From NCBI RefSeq assembly GCF_019334305.1, contig NZ_JAHWGH010000007.1:1-64000 (forward strand): a stretch of DNA of 64,000 nucleotides, written 5' to 3'. How positions within the stretch are numbered: the stretch's first letter is position 1; every line of letters starts with the position of its first letter. The position numbers and the translations under genes were made by a program. Positions 1 to 8,368 of the stretch are shown piece after piece. This DNA comes from Rossellomorea orangium (GTDB taxonomy: Bacteria; Bacillota; Bacilli; Bacillales; Bacillaceae_B). Under the pieces are notes generated by a model. That model had not been told where the DNA came from. It saw only the letters and a program-made list of their open reading frames with translations, and ran no database searches.

Positions 1-448
1 AGGAGGGTGAAGGGAACAGTCCCGCTTTCCACGGACGTTCGGCCGAGCCTCCTCAGCAAAAATCGCTTCCGGGGTCTCGGCACGCCCGTTTTCCGTAGGA
101 GTCTACGCAGTTCCCTTCACCCTCTAGAGTAGTAAGTGGTTGACAGAGCATAATGATTTGTGACCATCAGTTTAAAAAGAGTAAAGGACTATTAATTAAA
201 ATCAGTCACTGCAACGAATGATAAAGCAGTGGAATACACATTCTCCACATTTCCTTTCTGATAGGCAAACTTTTCGTCAGTTGATTGGAGCGGAAGGTGC
301 TCGACTCCTGCGGGAAACGCTGGACAGGTGAGACCCCTCAGGCGTAGCCGAGGAGGCTCACCGCCAGCCCCGCGGAAAGCGAGCACCTGTAGCGGAAATC
401 AACCGCCACTCGCTACATCCAAAAGCAACAATGTTTACGAAAACACCC
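1..448 (-). mobile_element. Composite repeat element, copy 1 (cut by window edge)
   Basis: Read on the minus strand this matches the elements at 20624-21155 and 41392-41911. It starts near 448 with a terminal sequence resembling GGCTGTTTTCGTAAAC, then an A-type palindrome (about 284-405), a shared AT-rich spacer, and a B-type palindrome (about 1-125) whose distal end lies outside the window. The terminal TIR has drifted (GGGTG instead of GGCTG). No coding potential is supported; open frames across it are repeat shadows. A MITE-like nature is inferred from the TIRs seen in the two complete copies. Confidence 0.75.
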
Positions 449-474
449 CTTGTAAAATAGTAAACTTTTCGAAC

Positions 475-507
475 AAAAAAACTCCGGCACGTGAAAACCG
501 GAGTCCT
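475..507 (-). terminator. Rho-independent terminator of the yvl operon
   Basis: Hairpin with ACTCCGG/CCGGAGT arms followed, on the minus strand, by a run of T residues; it sits just past the yvlD stop. Confidence 0.85.
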
Positions 508-514
508 TTTCTAT

Positions 515-871
515 TTACTTCTCTTTCATTGGCTCGAGGACCGCTTTTTGAATCACCAGATTGGCCAGTGACAAAATGATCGATGCCAGAAATGCCATCC
601 CGAAGCCTGATAGTTCGAAACTGCTTCCCATCAGACCATCCGTCAGTAATAACGTGATGGCATTGATGACGAATAAAAACAGGCCCAGTGATAAAATCGT
701 GACCGGCAACGTAAGGATGATCAGTATCGGTTTCACGAGAACATTCAGGATCGAAAGGATAAAACTCGCTCCGATGGCTGCTCCGATCCCCGATACTTCG
801 AATCCTTCAAAAAATCCGGCTAATGCAATAAAAATCACTGCATTGATTAAAATTCCAATAATCCATCTCAT
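515..871 (-). CDS. yvlD: YvlD-like four-helix membrane protein (phage holin family IV)
   Basis: 118-residue protein consisting almost entirely of four hydrophobic segments (about residues 1-22, 28-50, 56-78 and 86-110), typical of the YvlD/DUF360 family of small membrane proteins. Biochemical function is not established; in B. subtilis it belongs to the cell-envelope stress operon yvlABCD. Its ATG overlaps the stop of the PspC gene (TAATG), which indicates translational coupling, and a terminator follows. Last gene of a four-gene operon read from a sigma-W-type promoter near 2600. Confidence 0.88.
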   Translation of the reverse strand: MRWIIGILINAVIFIALAGFFEGFEVSGIGAAIGASFILSILNVLVKPILIILTLPVTILSLGLFLFVINAITLLLTDGLMGSSFELSGFGMAFLASIILSLANLVIQKAVLEPMKEK

Positions 872-1074
872 TATCTGATGGCTTCCTCCTCATGTGGCAG
901 CACGAAGGCCAATAACCCATAAATGACACCCAGCGGGAAAAATCCCGTTGGAATGAGCAGGATGATAAAAATCACCCTCAGGATCGTGGAATCGATCCCC
1001 ACATAACGGGATAATCCCCCAATCACTCCAGCCAGCTTACGGTCGGACCTTGATCGTGCTAATCGTTTTTTCAT
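871..1074 (-). CDS. yvlC: PspC-domain membrane protein YvlC
   Basis: 67 residues. The basic N-terminus (KKRLARSRSDRKLAGVIGGL) and a single hydrophobic stretch (about 31-58) are the PspC domain signature of phage-shock-like envelope stress proteins. Length agrees with stand-alone PspC proteins. Start chosen from the AGAAGG site 7 nt upstream. It lies 21 nt after the DUF4097 gene and overlaps yvlD by one base. Expected role is as a membrane partner in envelope stress response; inferred from family and context only. Confidence 0.9.
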   Translation of the reverse strand: MKKRLARSRSDRKLAGVIGGLSRYVGIDSTILRVIFIILLIPTGFFPLGVIYGLLAFVLPHEEEAIR

Positions 1075-1095
1075 CGTTATACCTTCTTTCTCATC

Positions 1096-2217
1096 TTATG
1101 CGTTGTCCTTATTAACATTCTTCTGTTCATGCTTTTTTATGAGGACAGATCCTGCTTTTGTTTCCGCAAAAAGATGAAGCTTATCCGCCGAGTCGGTTTT
1201 TCGACTGAAACGGATCGATTTCTGCACCACTTCGTTTTTTTCCTCTAATACATCAATACCCTGCAGCTCTACCTTGAAACTACCGAAATTCGATTTAGCT
1301 TCTCCTGAAATATTGATGTTTTCAGGTACGAACAGATCAATATTGCCCGTTACCGTTTTGGCATGCACCGTATCGGATTTCTCCCCCGTAAGGGCACAGA
1401 CGATGTTTCCATTCAGAGACTGAACATCAGAGTACAAAATATCCCCTTCAACATGGACCTTCCCATTAATGGACTCCGCCTCTACATGATCTGCTTTTGC
1501 GTTCTTGATGGTAATCGCCCCGTTGGACGTTTCAACTTCTACTTTTTTCGAAGACAGGCGGTCAATTTCGATCTTCCCATTTGCCGCCTTCGTACGAAGA
1601 TCCTCAACTTCCAGATTACTGGCTTTTAATCCACCATTGAATAAGCGGACCGAAATCCTTTTATATTGATGCTTCGGAATGTAGAGCTTGGAATCCACTT
1701 TCATCCACTTTAATTGGGTCGAATAATAGAGCGTATCTTCATCCACGGCAAAGGATGTATTCTCCATAAACTGCTTTCTCGCTTCTTCGTGATCTTCCGT
1801 GCGATACACCTTGGCTTCACATTCTACACGGACTTCCTCTCCATCCCATGGAATCAGTTCCACCTTCCCATTCGCCACATCCACGTCAATTTTCACAAAA
1901 TCCGTATTGGGCTGCTGGTAAACATGGGACAACTCTACTGATTGATTCCATTGGAAATCAAAGTCGAAATTCTTGATCTTATTCAGCGCCGAATTCATGA
2001 AGTCAAGAAGCTTATCTTTCGGATTTCCCGAATGTTGATCCTTCCCATCCTTTTTCTCGTCTTGAAAGATGGATACAAAATCATCAAGAAAATCTTTTTC
2101 TTTAGTCTTCGATGTTTTTGGCTGCTTCTCGAGCGCTTCCAACAATGCCAGTGCTTCCTGTGCCGAAATCGTTCCATTCTCCAACATATCCAAAATGCGT
2201 TTGCGTTCTTCATTCAT
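1096..2217 (-). CDS. yvlB: DUF4097 family protein YvlB
   Basis: 373 residues. The first ~30 residues form an amphipathic helical module (KRILDMLENGTISAQEALAL) seen at the N-terminus of YvlB-type proteins; residues ~95-345 form a repetitive beta-rich region (patterns such as NGKVELIPWDG, NGAITIKNAK, NGKVHVEGD) characteristic of the DUF4097 beta-helix-like adhesin domain. No signal peptide is visible, so it is probably cytosolic or membrane-associated through its partners. Second gene of the yvl operon. RBS AAAGGGG before the ATG. Molecular role unknown. Confidence 0.88.
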   Translation of the reverse strand: MNEERKRILDMLENGTISAQEALALLEALEKQPKTSKTKEKDFLDDFVSIFQDEKKDGKDQHSGNPKDKLLDFMNSALNKIKNFDFDFQWNQSVELSHVYQQPNTDFVKIDVDVANGKVELIPWDGEEVRVECEAKVYRTEDHEEARKQFMENTSFAVDEDTLYYSTQLKWMKVDSKLYIPKHQYKRISVRLFNGGLKASNLEVEDLRTKAANGKIEIDRLSSKKVEVETSNGAITIKNAKADHVEAESINGKVHVEGDILYSDVQSLNGNIVCALTGEKSDTVHAKTVTGNIDLFVPENINISGEAKSNFGSFKVELQGIDVLEEKNEVVQKSIRFSRKTDSADKLHLFAETKAGSVLIKKHEQKNVNKDNA

Positions 2218-2239
2218 ACTCTTTCATCCCCTTTATCGA

Positions 2240-2563
2240 TTATAAAAGTACTTTGATGCCCTTATACACATTCCAAATGACTACAACAACACTGAGTAAT
2301 ATAGCTAAACCGATCATGACGAAGGTAAAGACAGGCAGTCCCGCACCAGTGGCGAAAACCCCCATATCCATAAACAGACCCGCAATCACAAGAGGGACCG
2401 CAATGACCGGTAATAAATGAGATAGAAATGCTGCTTTTGCATCCTTTTTCACGTATGGATTATCCGTTAGAAAATATACGATCAAAGGAAAAAGGAAGCC
2501 GGCAAAAAATATACTAAAATAGCATAGGGCTGATAATACCTTATTGGTGTCCATCTTCATCAT
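2240..2563 (-). CDS. yvlA: DUF4870-type small membrane protein (YvlA-like)
   Basis: 107 residues with three hydrophobic segments (about 8-30, 44-64, 72-102) and a short polar loop with YVKKDAKAAF, as in DUF4870/Tic20-like small membrane proteins. First gene of the envelope-stress operon; two or three adjacent ATG codons (2563, 2560, 2554) follow a GAGGAG site, so the exact start is open by a few residues. A sigma-W-like promoter lies 17 nt upstream. Equating it with B. subtilis YvlA rests on position and size. Confidence 0.8.
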   Translation of the reverse strand: MMKMDTNKVLSALCYFSIFFAGFLFPLIVYFLTDNPYVKKDAKAAFLSHLLPVIAVPLVIAGLFMDMGVFATGAGLPVFTFVMIGLAILLSVVVVIWNVYKGIKVLL

Positions 2564-2579
2564 CTCCTCTACTATTATT

Positions 2580-2605
2580 TACGATACGCTGGGCAAAAAG
2601 TTTCA
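2580..2605 (-). promoter_or_regulatory. Sigma-W-type promoter of the yvl operon
   Basis: On the minus strand TGAAAC (2605-2600) and CGTA (2583-2580) are separated by exactly 16 bases, matching the ECF sigma-W consensus (TGAAAC-N16/17-CGTA). The B. subtilis yvlABCD operon is a known sigma-W target, so position and motif agree. Confidence 0.85.
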
Positions 2606-2733
2606 ATGCATTTGTTACTAATCTTATTTTCACATATGGGATGTGTGCTTCACTCCATCTGGAGGCTGAATTTGGGTAGGTATGGAGGTGTGGTTTTGGT
2701 TTTTGATGAACATTTTATATGGGCAAGTAGCTT

Positions 2734-2755
2734 GTTGATTTCCGCTCCAATCAAC
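2734..2755 (+). repeat. Collapsed A-type palindromic repeat
   Basis: The two outer ends of the ~130-bp A-type palindrome (left end GTTGATTTCCGC, right end TCCAATCAAC) are present side by side with the whole interior missing, as expected from deletion across the base of the hairpin. Confidence 0.6.
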
Positions 2756-2884
2756 TTTTCAAGCATTTATTATCCAACATGATACTCGATCATTCACAAT
2801 CAATTACATAACTTTTACACAAAAAGCCTCCAGCCCTCCGAATTAAAGGTGAAGTAAAAACCAATGCCCTGTTCATATTAATAA

Positions 2885-2914
2885 TAAAAAAAGAGAGATG
2901 CATTAAACATCTCC
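2885..2914 (-). terminator. Terminator of uvrBA
   Basis: GAGATG/CATCTC hairpin followed on the minus strand by a long T run, 10 nt past the uvrA stop. Confidence 0.85.
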
Positions 2915-2922
2915 CCTCATTA

Positions 2923-5796
2923 TCAATTTGTTACTTCTTCTTTCTCCCGAACTTTCTTTTTCATCCGTTCACGATCGCGTTCGAGTACGGGTTTGAGGTA
3001 TTTGCCTGTGTAGGAGCCTTGTACTTCGGCTACTTTTTCAGGGGTTCCGCTTGCGACGATCGTTCCGCCTTTGTCTCCACCTTCGGGACCAAGGTCCACA
3101 AGGTAATCGGCTGCCTTGATGACATCGAGGTTGTGCTCGATGACAAGGACGGTGTCTCCGTTTTCGACCAGTCGTTGAAGGACGACGAGGAGACGTGCGA
3201 TATCATCGACATGTAGTCCAGTGGTCGGCTCATCCAGGATATAGAGGGAACGACCCGTTGAACGTCGGTGCAATTCGGATGCTAGCTTCACACGCTGGGC
3301 TTCCCCACCTGATAATGTGGTGGCCGGCTGACCTAAAGTGATGTATCCAAGGCCGACATCAAAAATGGTCTGCAGCTTACGTTTGATCTTAGGGATGTTT
3401 TCGAAGAACTTCACTGCATCTTCTACCGTCATCTCAAGGACGTCTGAAATATTCTTATCTTTGTATTTCACTTCAAGGGTTTCACGGTTGTATCGTTTTC
3501 CATGACATACTTCACATGGAACGTACACATCCGGCAGGAAATGCATTTCAATCTTGATGATTCCGTCCCCGCGACACGCTTCACAGCGGCCGCCTTTTAC
3601 GTTAAAGCTGAAACGGCCCTTTTTATAGCCGCGGACTTTTGCTTCATTCGTAGTCGCAAATACATCCCTGATATCATCGAATACCCCGGTATACGTTGCT
3701 GGATTGGACCTAGGGGTACGTCCGATAGGCGACTGATCGATATCGATGACTTTGTCCAGATGGTCGATACCTTTCACTTCTTTATGCTCACCTGGTTTAG
3801 ACTTCGCATTATGAAGCTTTTGAGCCAGGGATTTATGCAGGATTTCGTTGATCAGGGTACTTTTTCCGGATCCCGATACGCCGGTTACGGCTGTGAAGAT
3901 CCCCAGTGGCAGCTTCACCTTGACGTTGTTCAGGTTGTTTTCCTTTGCCCCCACAATCTCCAGGTAACGGCCATCGGGTTTGCGCCTTTCCTGTGGAAGG
4001 GGGATGAATTTCTTACCTGACAGATACTGACCGGTCAATGAGTTCGGATCGTCCATTACTTCCTGGGGTGTCCCCGCTGAAACGACCTCACCACCATGTA
4101 CCCCCGCACCCGGTCCAATATCGATCAGATAATCCGCTGCCATCATCGTATCTTCATCATGCTCCACGACGATCAGCGTATTCCCGATTTCACGCATATT
4201 CTTTAATGTATCAATCAGACGGTCATTATCCCTTTGATGCAAACCAATGGATGGTTCATCGAGGATGTAAAGGACCCCCGTCAGCCGCGAACCGATTTGA
4301 GTGGCAAGGCGGATCCGCTGTGCCTCCCCGCCGGATAACGTACCGGCCGCCCTGCTCAATGTGAGGTATTCCAGTCCAACATTCACCAGGAAGCCAAGAC
4401 GTTCTTTGATTTCCCTCATAATAAGGTTGGCGATCTTCATATCTTTCTCGGAAAGTTGGAGTCGATGGAAGAACTGCTCCGCTTCCTCGATTGAAAAAGC
4501 CGTCACTTCCCCTATGTGAAGGGAATCCACCTTCACCGACAGGCTCTCTTCTTTTAAACGGTGGCCGTGACATGTAGGACAGTCCTGCTGCGCCATATAC
4601 TTTTCCATCTGCTCACGGATATAATCCGAGCTCGTTTCACGATAGCGTCTCTCCACATTCGGGATGACGCCTTCGAAACGGAGATAGTTTTCCCTCACTT
4701 GTCCGAAATCGTTCTCGTAACGGAAGTAAATCTCATCTTTCCCGGATCCATAAAGAATCTTATCCATCTGGTGCTTCGGCAGATCCTTAACGGGAATATC
4801 CATTGGAATTTCATAATGGTCACATACGGCCTTCAGAAGAGAGGGATAGTATTGAGAACTAGTCGGTTCCCATGGAGCAATGGCATGCTCAGCAAGGGTA
4901 CGGTCCCAATTGGGGATCACAAGCTCCTTATCCACCTCAAGCTTTGTTCCCAGCCCATCACAACTTACACATGCACCATAAGGACTGTTGAAGGAAAACA
5001 TCCGCGGTTCGAGTTCACTGATGGAGAATCCACAGTAAGGACATGCGTGATGCTCGCTGAATAGAAGCTCTTCTTCCCCTATGACATCGATGATCACCTG
5101 TCCATCTGCGAGCCGCAATGCCGTTTCAAGTGAATCCGAAAGTCGTGCCGCGACTCCCTCCTTTACAACGATCCGGTCGATGATCACTTCAATGGAATGC
5201 TTCTTGTTTTTCTCTAACGAAATCTCCTCACCGAGATCCTGTACCTCTCCATTGATGCGTACCCTCACGAATCCCTGTTTCTTGATGTCTTCAAGAGTCT
5301 TCACATGAGTTCCTTTACGGCCCGACACGACCGGTGCCAGGACTTGCAGTTTGGTCCTCTCGGGATATTCCAGAATCCGGTCAACCATCTGTTCGATTGT
5401 TTGGGAAGTGATCTCAATCCCATGATTCGGACAGATCGGTTTTCCGACACGGGCAAACAGCAATCTCAGGTAATCATAAATTTCTGTTACCGTCCCCACT
5501 GTTGAACGGGGATTGCGGCTCGTCGTTTTTTGATCGATGGAAATTGCAGGCGATAACCCTTCGATGGCGTCGACGTCCGGCTTATCCATCTGCCCCAGAA
5601 ACTGACGGGCATAAGCGGATAAGGATTCGACATAACGTCTCTGGCCCTCTGCATAAATGGTATCGAAGGCAAGGGAAGATTTCCCCGACCCTGACAGCCC
5701 TGTTAAAACAACCAGTTTATCCCGTGGGATTTTAATATCTATATTTTTTAAATTATGAGCTCTAGCTCCTTGTACGATTATTTGGTCCTGCGCCAT
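2923..5796 (-). CDS. uvrA: Excinuclease ABC subunit A
   Basis: 957 residues, full length for UvrA. Damage-sensing ATPase of nucleotide excision repair, acting with UvrB in the cytosol. Two ABC modules are visible: Walker [10 protein letters not shown] near residue 32 and GVSGSGKST near 640, each followed by an LSGGEAQR signature, and two zinc-binding inserts (CPYCG...CVSC and CEACRGDG...CEVCHG). The start was set at the ATG at 5796 ([17 protein letters not shown]), preceded by AAGGATG; the frame remains open for 19 more codons but those overlap uvrB. It follows uvrB by 7 nt, so the two are co-transcribed under the SOS box upstream of uvrB. Confidence 0.98.
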   Translation of the reverse strand: MAQDQIIVQGARAHNLKNIDIKIPRDKLVVLTGLSGSGKSSLAFDTIYAEGQRRYVESLSAYARQFLGQMDKPDVDAIEGLSPAISIDQKTTSRNPRSTVGTVTEIYDYLRLLFARVGKPICPNHGIEITSQTIEQMVDRILEYPERTKLQVLAPVVSGRKGTHVKTLEDIKKQGFVRVRINGEVQDLGEEISLEKNKKHSIEVIIDRIVVKEGVAARLSDSLETALRLADGQVIIDVIGEEELLFSEHHACPYCGFSISELEPRMFSFNSPYGACVSCDGLGTKLEVDKELVIPNWDRTLAEHAIAPWEPTSSQYYPSLLKAVCDHYEIPMDIPVKDLPKHQMDKILYGSGKDEIYFRYENDFGQVRENYLRFEGVIPNVERRYRETSSDYIREQMEKYMAQQDCPTCHGHRLKEESLSVKVDSLHIGEVTAFSIEEAEQFFHRLQLSEKDMKIANLIMREIKERLGFLVNVGLEYLTLSRAAGTLSGGEAQRIRLATQIGSRLTGVLYILDEPSIGLHQRDNDRLIDTLKNMREIGNTLIVVEHDEDTMMAADYLIDIGPGAGVHGGEVVSAGTPQEVMDDPNSLTGQYLSGKKFIPLPQERRKPDGRYLEIVGAKENNLNNVKVKLPLGIFTAVTGVSGSGKSTLINEILHKSLAQKLHNAKSKPGEHKEVKGIDHLDKVIDIDQSPIGRTPRSNPATYTGVFDDIRDVFATTNEAKVRGYKKGRFSFNVKGGRCEACRGDGIIKIEMHFLPDVYVPCEVCHGKRYNRETLEVKYKDKNISDVLEMTVEDAVKFFENIPKIKRKLQTIFDVGLGYITLGQPATTLSGGEAQRVKLASELHRRSTGRSLYILDEPTTGLHVDDIARLLVVLQRLVENGDTVLVIEHNLDVIKAADYLVDLGPEGGDKGGTIVASGTPEKVAEVQGSYTGKYLKPVLERDRERMKKKVREKEEVTN

Positions 5797-5803
5797 GATT
5801 CGT

Positions 5804-7786
5804 TCATCCTTCCGCCTTGAGCTCAAGAATGGTATCGCGAAGCTGTGCGGCACGTTCGAAATCGAGTGCCTTGGCCGCTTCCTTCATTTCCACTTCCAGG
5901 CTAGCAATAAGTTTTTGTCGCTCCGGTTTAGACATTTTCGAAACCTTTGTCTGTTCTCCTTCATAAACCCCTGCTTCTTCAGCGGCATGAGTCGCCCTGA
6001 TGACATCACGGATCTCTTTTTGTATCGTCGTCGGGGTCACGCCGTGTTTTGCATTGTATTCCTGCTGTATCGTACGGCGACGCTCGGTTTCATCGAGTGC
6101 TTTCTGCATGGAATCCGTGATTTTATCTGCATACATGATGACTCTCCCGTTGCTGTTACGGGCAGCCCGGCCTATCGTCTGGATCAGGGACCGTTCTGAA
6201 CGCAGGAAGCCTTCCTTGTCAGCATCAAGGATGGTGACAAGTGAAACTTCCGGAATATCCAGCCCTTCCCGGAGCAGGTTGATTCCGACCAGCACATCAT
6301 ATTTCCCCAATCGGAGGTCCCGGATAATTTCAATACGCTCCAACGTTTTGATCTCTGAGTGGAGATATTGGACCTTGATCCCGATTTCCTTCAAGTAAGC
6401 ACTGAGATCTTCTGACATCTTCTTCGTTAACGTAGTGACGAGTACCCTTTCATTCTTCTCGATCCGTTCATTGATTTCACCTAACAGATCATCAATCTGC
6501 CCTTCGATCGGACGTACCTCGATGATCGGATCCAGAAGTCCCGTCGGCCGGATGATCTGCTCGACCATTTCAGGACTATGTTCCAGCTCATATGGTCCGG
6601 GAGTTGCCGAAACATAAAGGAGCTGCTGGGTCTTCTTCTCGAATTCTTCAAAGCGGAGAGGACGATTGTCCATGGCTGAAGGCAGACGGAATCCATGATC
6701 CACGAGCACTTTTTTACGTGCCTGGTCCCCGTTGAACATTCCCCTGATCTGAGGCAACGTTACATGGGACTCGTCGATTACGATCAGGAAGTCATCAGGA
6801 AAGTAATCCAGAAGCGTGTACGGAGTCGATCCGGACGGCCGCAATGTCAGGTGTCGGGAATAGTTCTCGATTCCTGAACAGAAGCCCATTTCCCTCATCA
6901 TTTCCAGGTCATAACGTGTCCGCTGCTCCAGGCGCTGTGCCTCTAGCAATTTATTTTCTTCCTTCATGATCGCCAGCTGTTCTTCCAGTTCTTTCTCAAT
7001 ATTTTTGATCGCTACCTGCATTTTTTCCTCACGGGTAACGAAGTGGGAGGCCGGGAAGATGGCGATATGGTCTCGATCTCCCATGATTTCCCCTGTCAGG
7101 GCGTCCACTTCACGGATCCGATCGATTTCATCACCGAAAAATTCTACACGCATACAGTGCTCATCACGGGAAGCAGGGAAAATTTCCACAACATCTCCAC
7201 GTACTCGGAAGGTTCCGCGTTGGAAGTCGATATCATTTCGCTCATATTGGATATCCACAAGCTTACGGAGCAGTTGATTCCGTTCGATCTCCATTCCCGT
7301 TCGGAGGGAAAGGACGAGCTCGCGGTACTCTTCCGGATTACCCAAACCATAAATACAGGATACGCTGGCAATGATGATGACATCCTTCCTCTCGAACAAA
7401 GCCGAGGTGGCGGAGTGCCTTAATTTATCGATTTCATCATTGATGCTTGCATCCTTTTCGATGAAGGTGTCGGTCTGTGGAACATACGCTTCGGGCTGAT
7501 AGTAATCATAGTAACTGACAAAATACTCAACTGCGTTATCAGGGAAGAATTCCTTAAACTCGCTGTAGAGCTGTCCTGCCAGGGTTTTATTATGGGCAAT
7601 GATAAGGGTCGGCTTCTCAACCTGCTTGATCACATTGGAGACGGTGAATGTCTTTCCCGTCCCTGTTGCTCCAAGTAGAGTTTGATGACGCTTCCCTTCA
7701 TTTATACCCTGTACCAGTTTCTCTATAGCCAGGGGCTGATCTCCCTCTGGTTTATATTTAGACTTGAGCTCAAATTGATCTTTCAC
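5804..7786 (-). CDS. uvrB: Excinuclease ABC subunit B
   Basis: 660 residues, normal length. Central helicase-like component of nucleotide excision repair. Visible: Walker A GATGTGKT (residues ~39-46), the tyrosine-rich beta-hairpin [10 protein letters not shown] (~95) that clamps DNA, a DESH box (~340), the motif VI region QTIGRAARN (~545), and a C-terminal UVR domain (~622-656) that contacts UvrC/UvrA. Starts with GTG after AGGAGG at 7 nt. The SOS operator at 7909-7922 predicts LexA control. Confidence 0.98.
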   Translation of the reverse strand: MKDQFELKSKYKPEGDQPLAIEKLVQGINEGKRHQTLLGATGTGKTFTVSNVIKQVEKPTLIIAHNKTLAGQLYSEFKEFFPDNAVEYFVSYYDYYQPEAYVPQTDTFIEKDASINDEIDKLRHSATSALFERKDVIIIASVSCIYGLGNPEEYRELVLSLRTGMEIERNQLLRKLVDIQYERNDIDFQRGTFRVRGDVVEIFPASRDEHCMRVEFFGDEIDRIREVDALTGEIMGDRDHIAIFPASHFVTREEKMQVAIKNIEKELEEQLAIMKEENKLLEAQRLEQRTRYDLEMMREMGFCSGIENYSRHLTLRPSGSTPYTLLDYFPDDFLIVIDESHVTLPQIRGMFNGDQARKKVLVDHGFRLPSAMDNRPLRFEEFEKKTQQLLYVSATPGPYELEHSPEMVEQIIRPTGLLDPIIEVRPIEGQIDDLLGEINERIEKNERVLVTTLTKKMSEDLSAYLKEIGIKVQYLHSEIKTLERIEIIRDLRLGKYDVLVGINLLREGLDIPEVSLVTILDADKEGFLRSERSLIQTIGRAARNSNGRVIMYADKITDSMQKALDETERRRTIQQEYNAKHGVTPTTIQKEIRDVIRATHAAEEAGVYEGEQTKVSKMSKPERQKLIASLEVEMKEAAKALDFERAAQLRDTILELKAEG

Positions 7787-7908
7787 CGTGAAACCTCCTA
7801 TAATAAAGGACTGCTACCTTGTATTTACCTACATATACCCATCTTAAACACTGTACATTCTTCTATACACATTCTACCACATTTCCTTCAGGATTAACCA
7901 ACAATAAG

Positions 7909-7922
7909 CGAACAAAAGTTCG
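7909..7922. promoter_or_regulatory. LexA (DinR) SOS box for uvrBA
   Basis: CGAACAAAAGTTCG is a perfect match to the Bacillus SOS operator CGAAC-N4-GTTCG, 123 bp upstream of the uvrB start. Confidence 0.9.
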
Positions 7923-7936
7923 TTTAATTCATTCAA

Positions 7937-7946
7937 GGGACGGACC
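7937..7946 (+). repeat. Solo GGGACGGACC motifs (also 39402, 46427, 47404)
   Basis: Single, unpaired copies of the terminal motif of the 73/104-bp elements: 7937-7946, 39402-39411 (complement), 46427-46436 (complement), 47404-47413. All are intergenic or in leaders. They look like one-ended remnants. Confidence 0.6.
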
Positions 7947-7969
7947 TTCCCTTTTTTCTTTCTCAGCAT

Positions 7970-8243
7970 TGTGGATAACTTCAACGTTCTTATTTATTTG
8001 GTGATAGAATAGAATTTTCGACAAGGAACTGCGGGACGACCGTCTTTTTTCGACAGAATGCGACCAATTCTATACACACCTTGTGCATAACCATGTGTAT
8101 AACTCGATAACACTTGTGGAAAATCCTTAAACTTATGCACATTTCGTCAATTTTCTTGTGAACAAACCTTTTGTACACGGTTTCAAACTGTGAATAACCA
8201 ATAGAACCAGTATCTTATTCACATAATTCACTCTTTATCCACA
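7970..8243. promoter_or_regulatory. Cluster of seven DnaA boxes
   Basis: Seven perfect TTATNCACA nonamers: 7970-7978 (-), 8082-8090 (-), 8094-8102 (-), 8133-8141 (+), 8189-8197 (-), 8215-8223 (+) and 8235-8243 (+). At least three more differ by one base (8070-8078, 8115-8123, 8158-8166). The region is AT-rich and non-coding, between divergent uvrB and the amidase gene. Such clusters occur at oriC and at DnaA-titrating sites; there is no dnaA or dnaN here, so an origin is unlikely. Confidence 0.8.
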
Positions 8244-8368
8244 ATTCAATTATCTTCCCCGAAATTATTCATCTAGGCATATATCCAATAATTGATTGAC
8301 TATTCAGTCTATTTTTCATTAAGCTTTTTTATGTGTTCTATTAAAATACTTCACAACAGGAGGAATGT

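Larger units (their letters stand above)
2564..2922. other. Intergenic region between yvlA and uvrA
   Basis: Contains the sigma-W promoter (2580-2605), a collapsed copy of the A-type repeat (2734-2755: GTTGATTTCCGC joined directly to TCCAATCAAC) and the uvrA terminator. Nothing coding is supported. Confidence 0.7.
7787..8368. other. Intergenic region uvrB / amidase
   Basis: 582 bp between divergent genes. It holds the SOS box, the DnaA-box cluster and one solo GGGACGGACC motif (7937-7946). No coding frame with a credible RBS was found. The amidase RBS (AGGAGG) lies at its right end. Confidence 0.7.

Noticed and set aside
328-579. Open frames lying within the A/B palindromes (also 11402-11653, 41431-41634, 48937-49134)
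   Set aside because: They come from the GC-rich repeat core, occur on both strands, have no RBS and are not related to known proteins.
3502-4020. Long antisense frames across uvrA, uvrB, ctpB and secA
   Set aside because: They are shadows of strongly coding minus-strand genes, with cysteine/phenylalanine/histidine-rich composition and no RBS.
7970-8243. Chromosomal replication origin
   Set aside because: DnaA boxes are present, but dnaA, dnaN, rpmH, gidA or an obvious DNA unwinding element with DnaA-trios are not; uvrBA is not an oriC neighbour in Bacillus.
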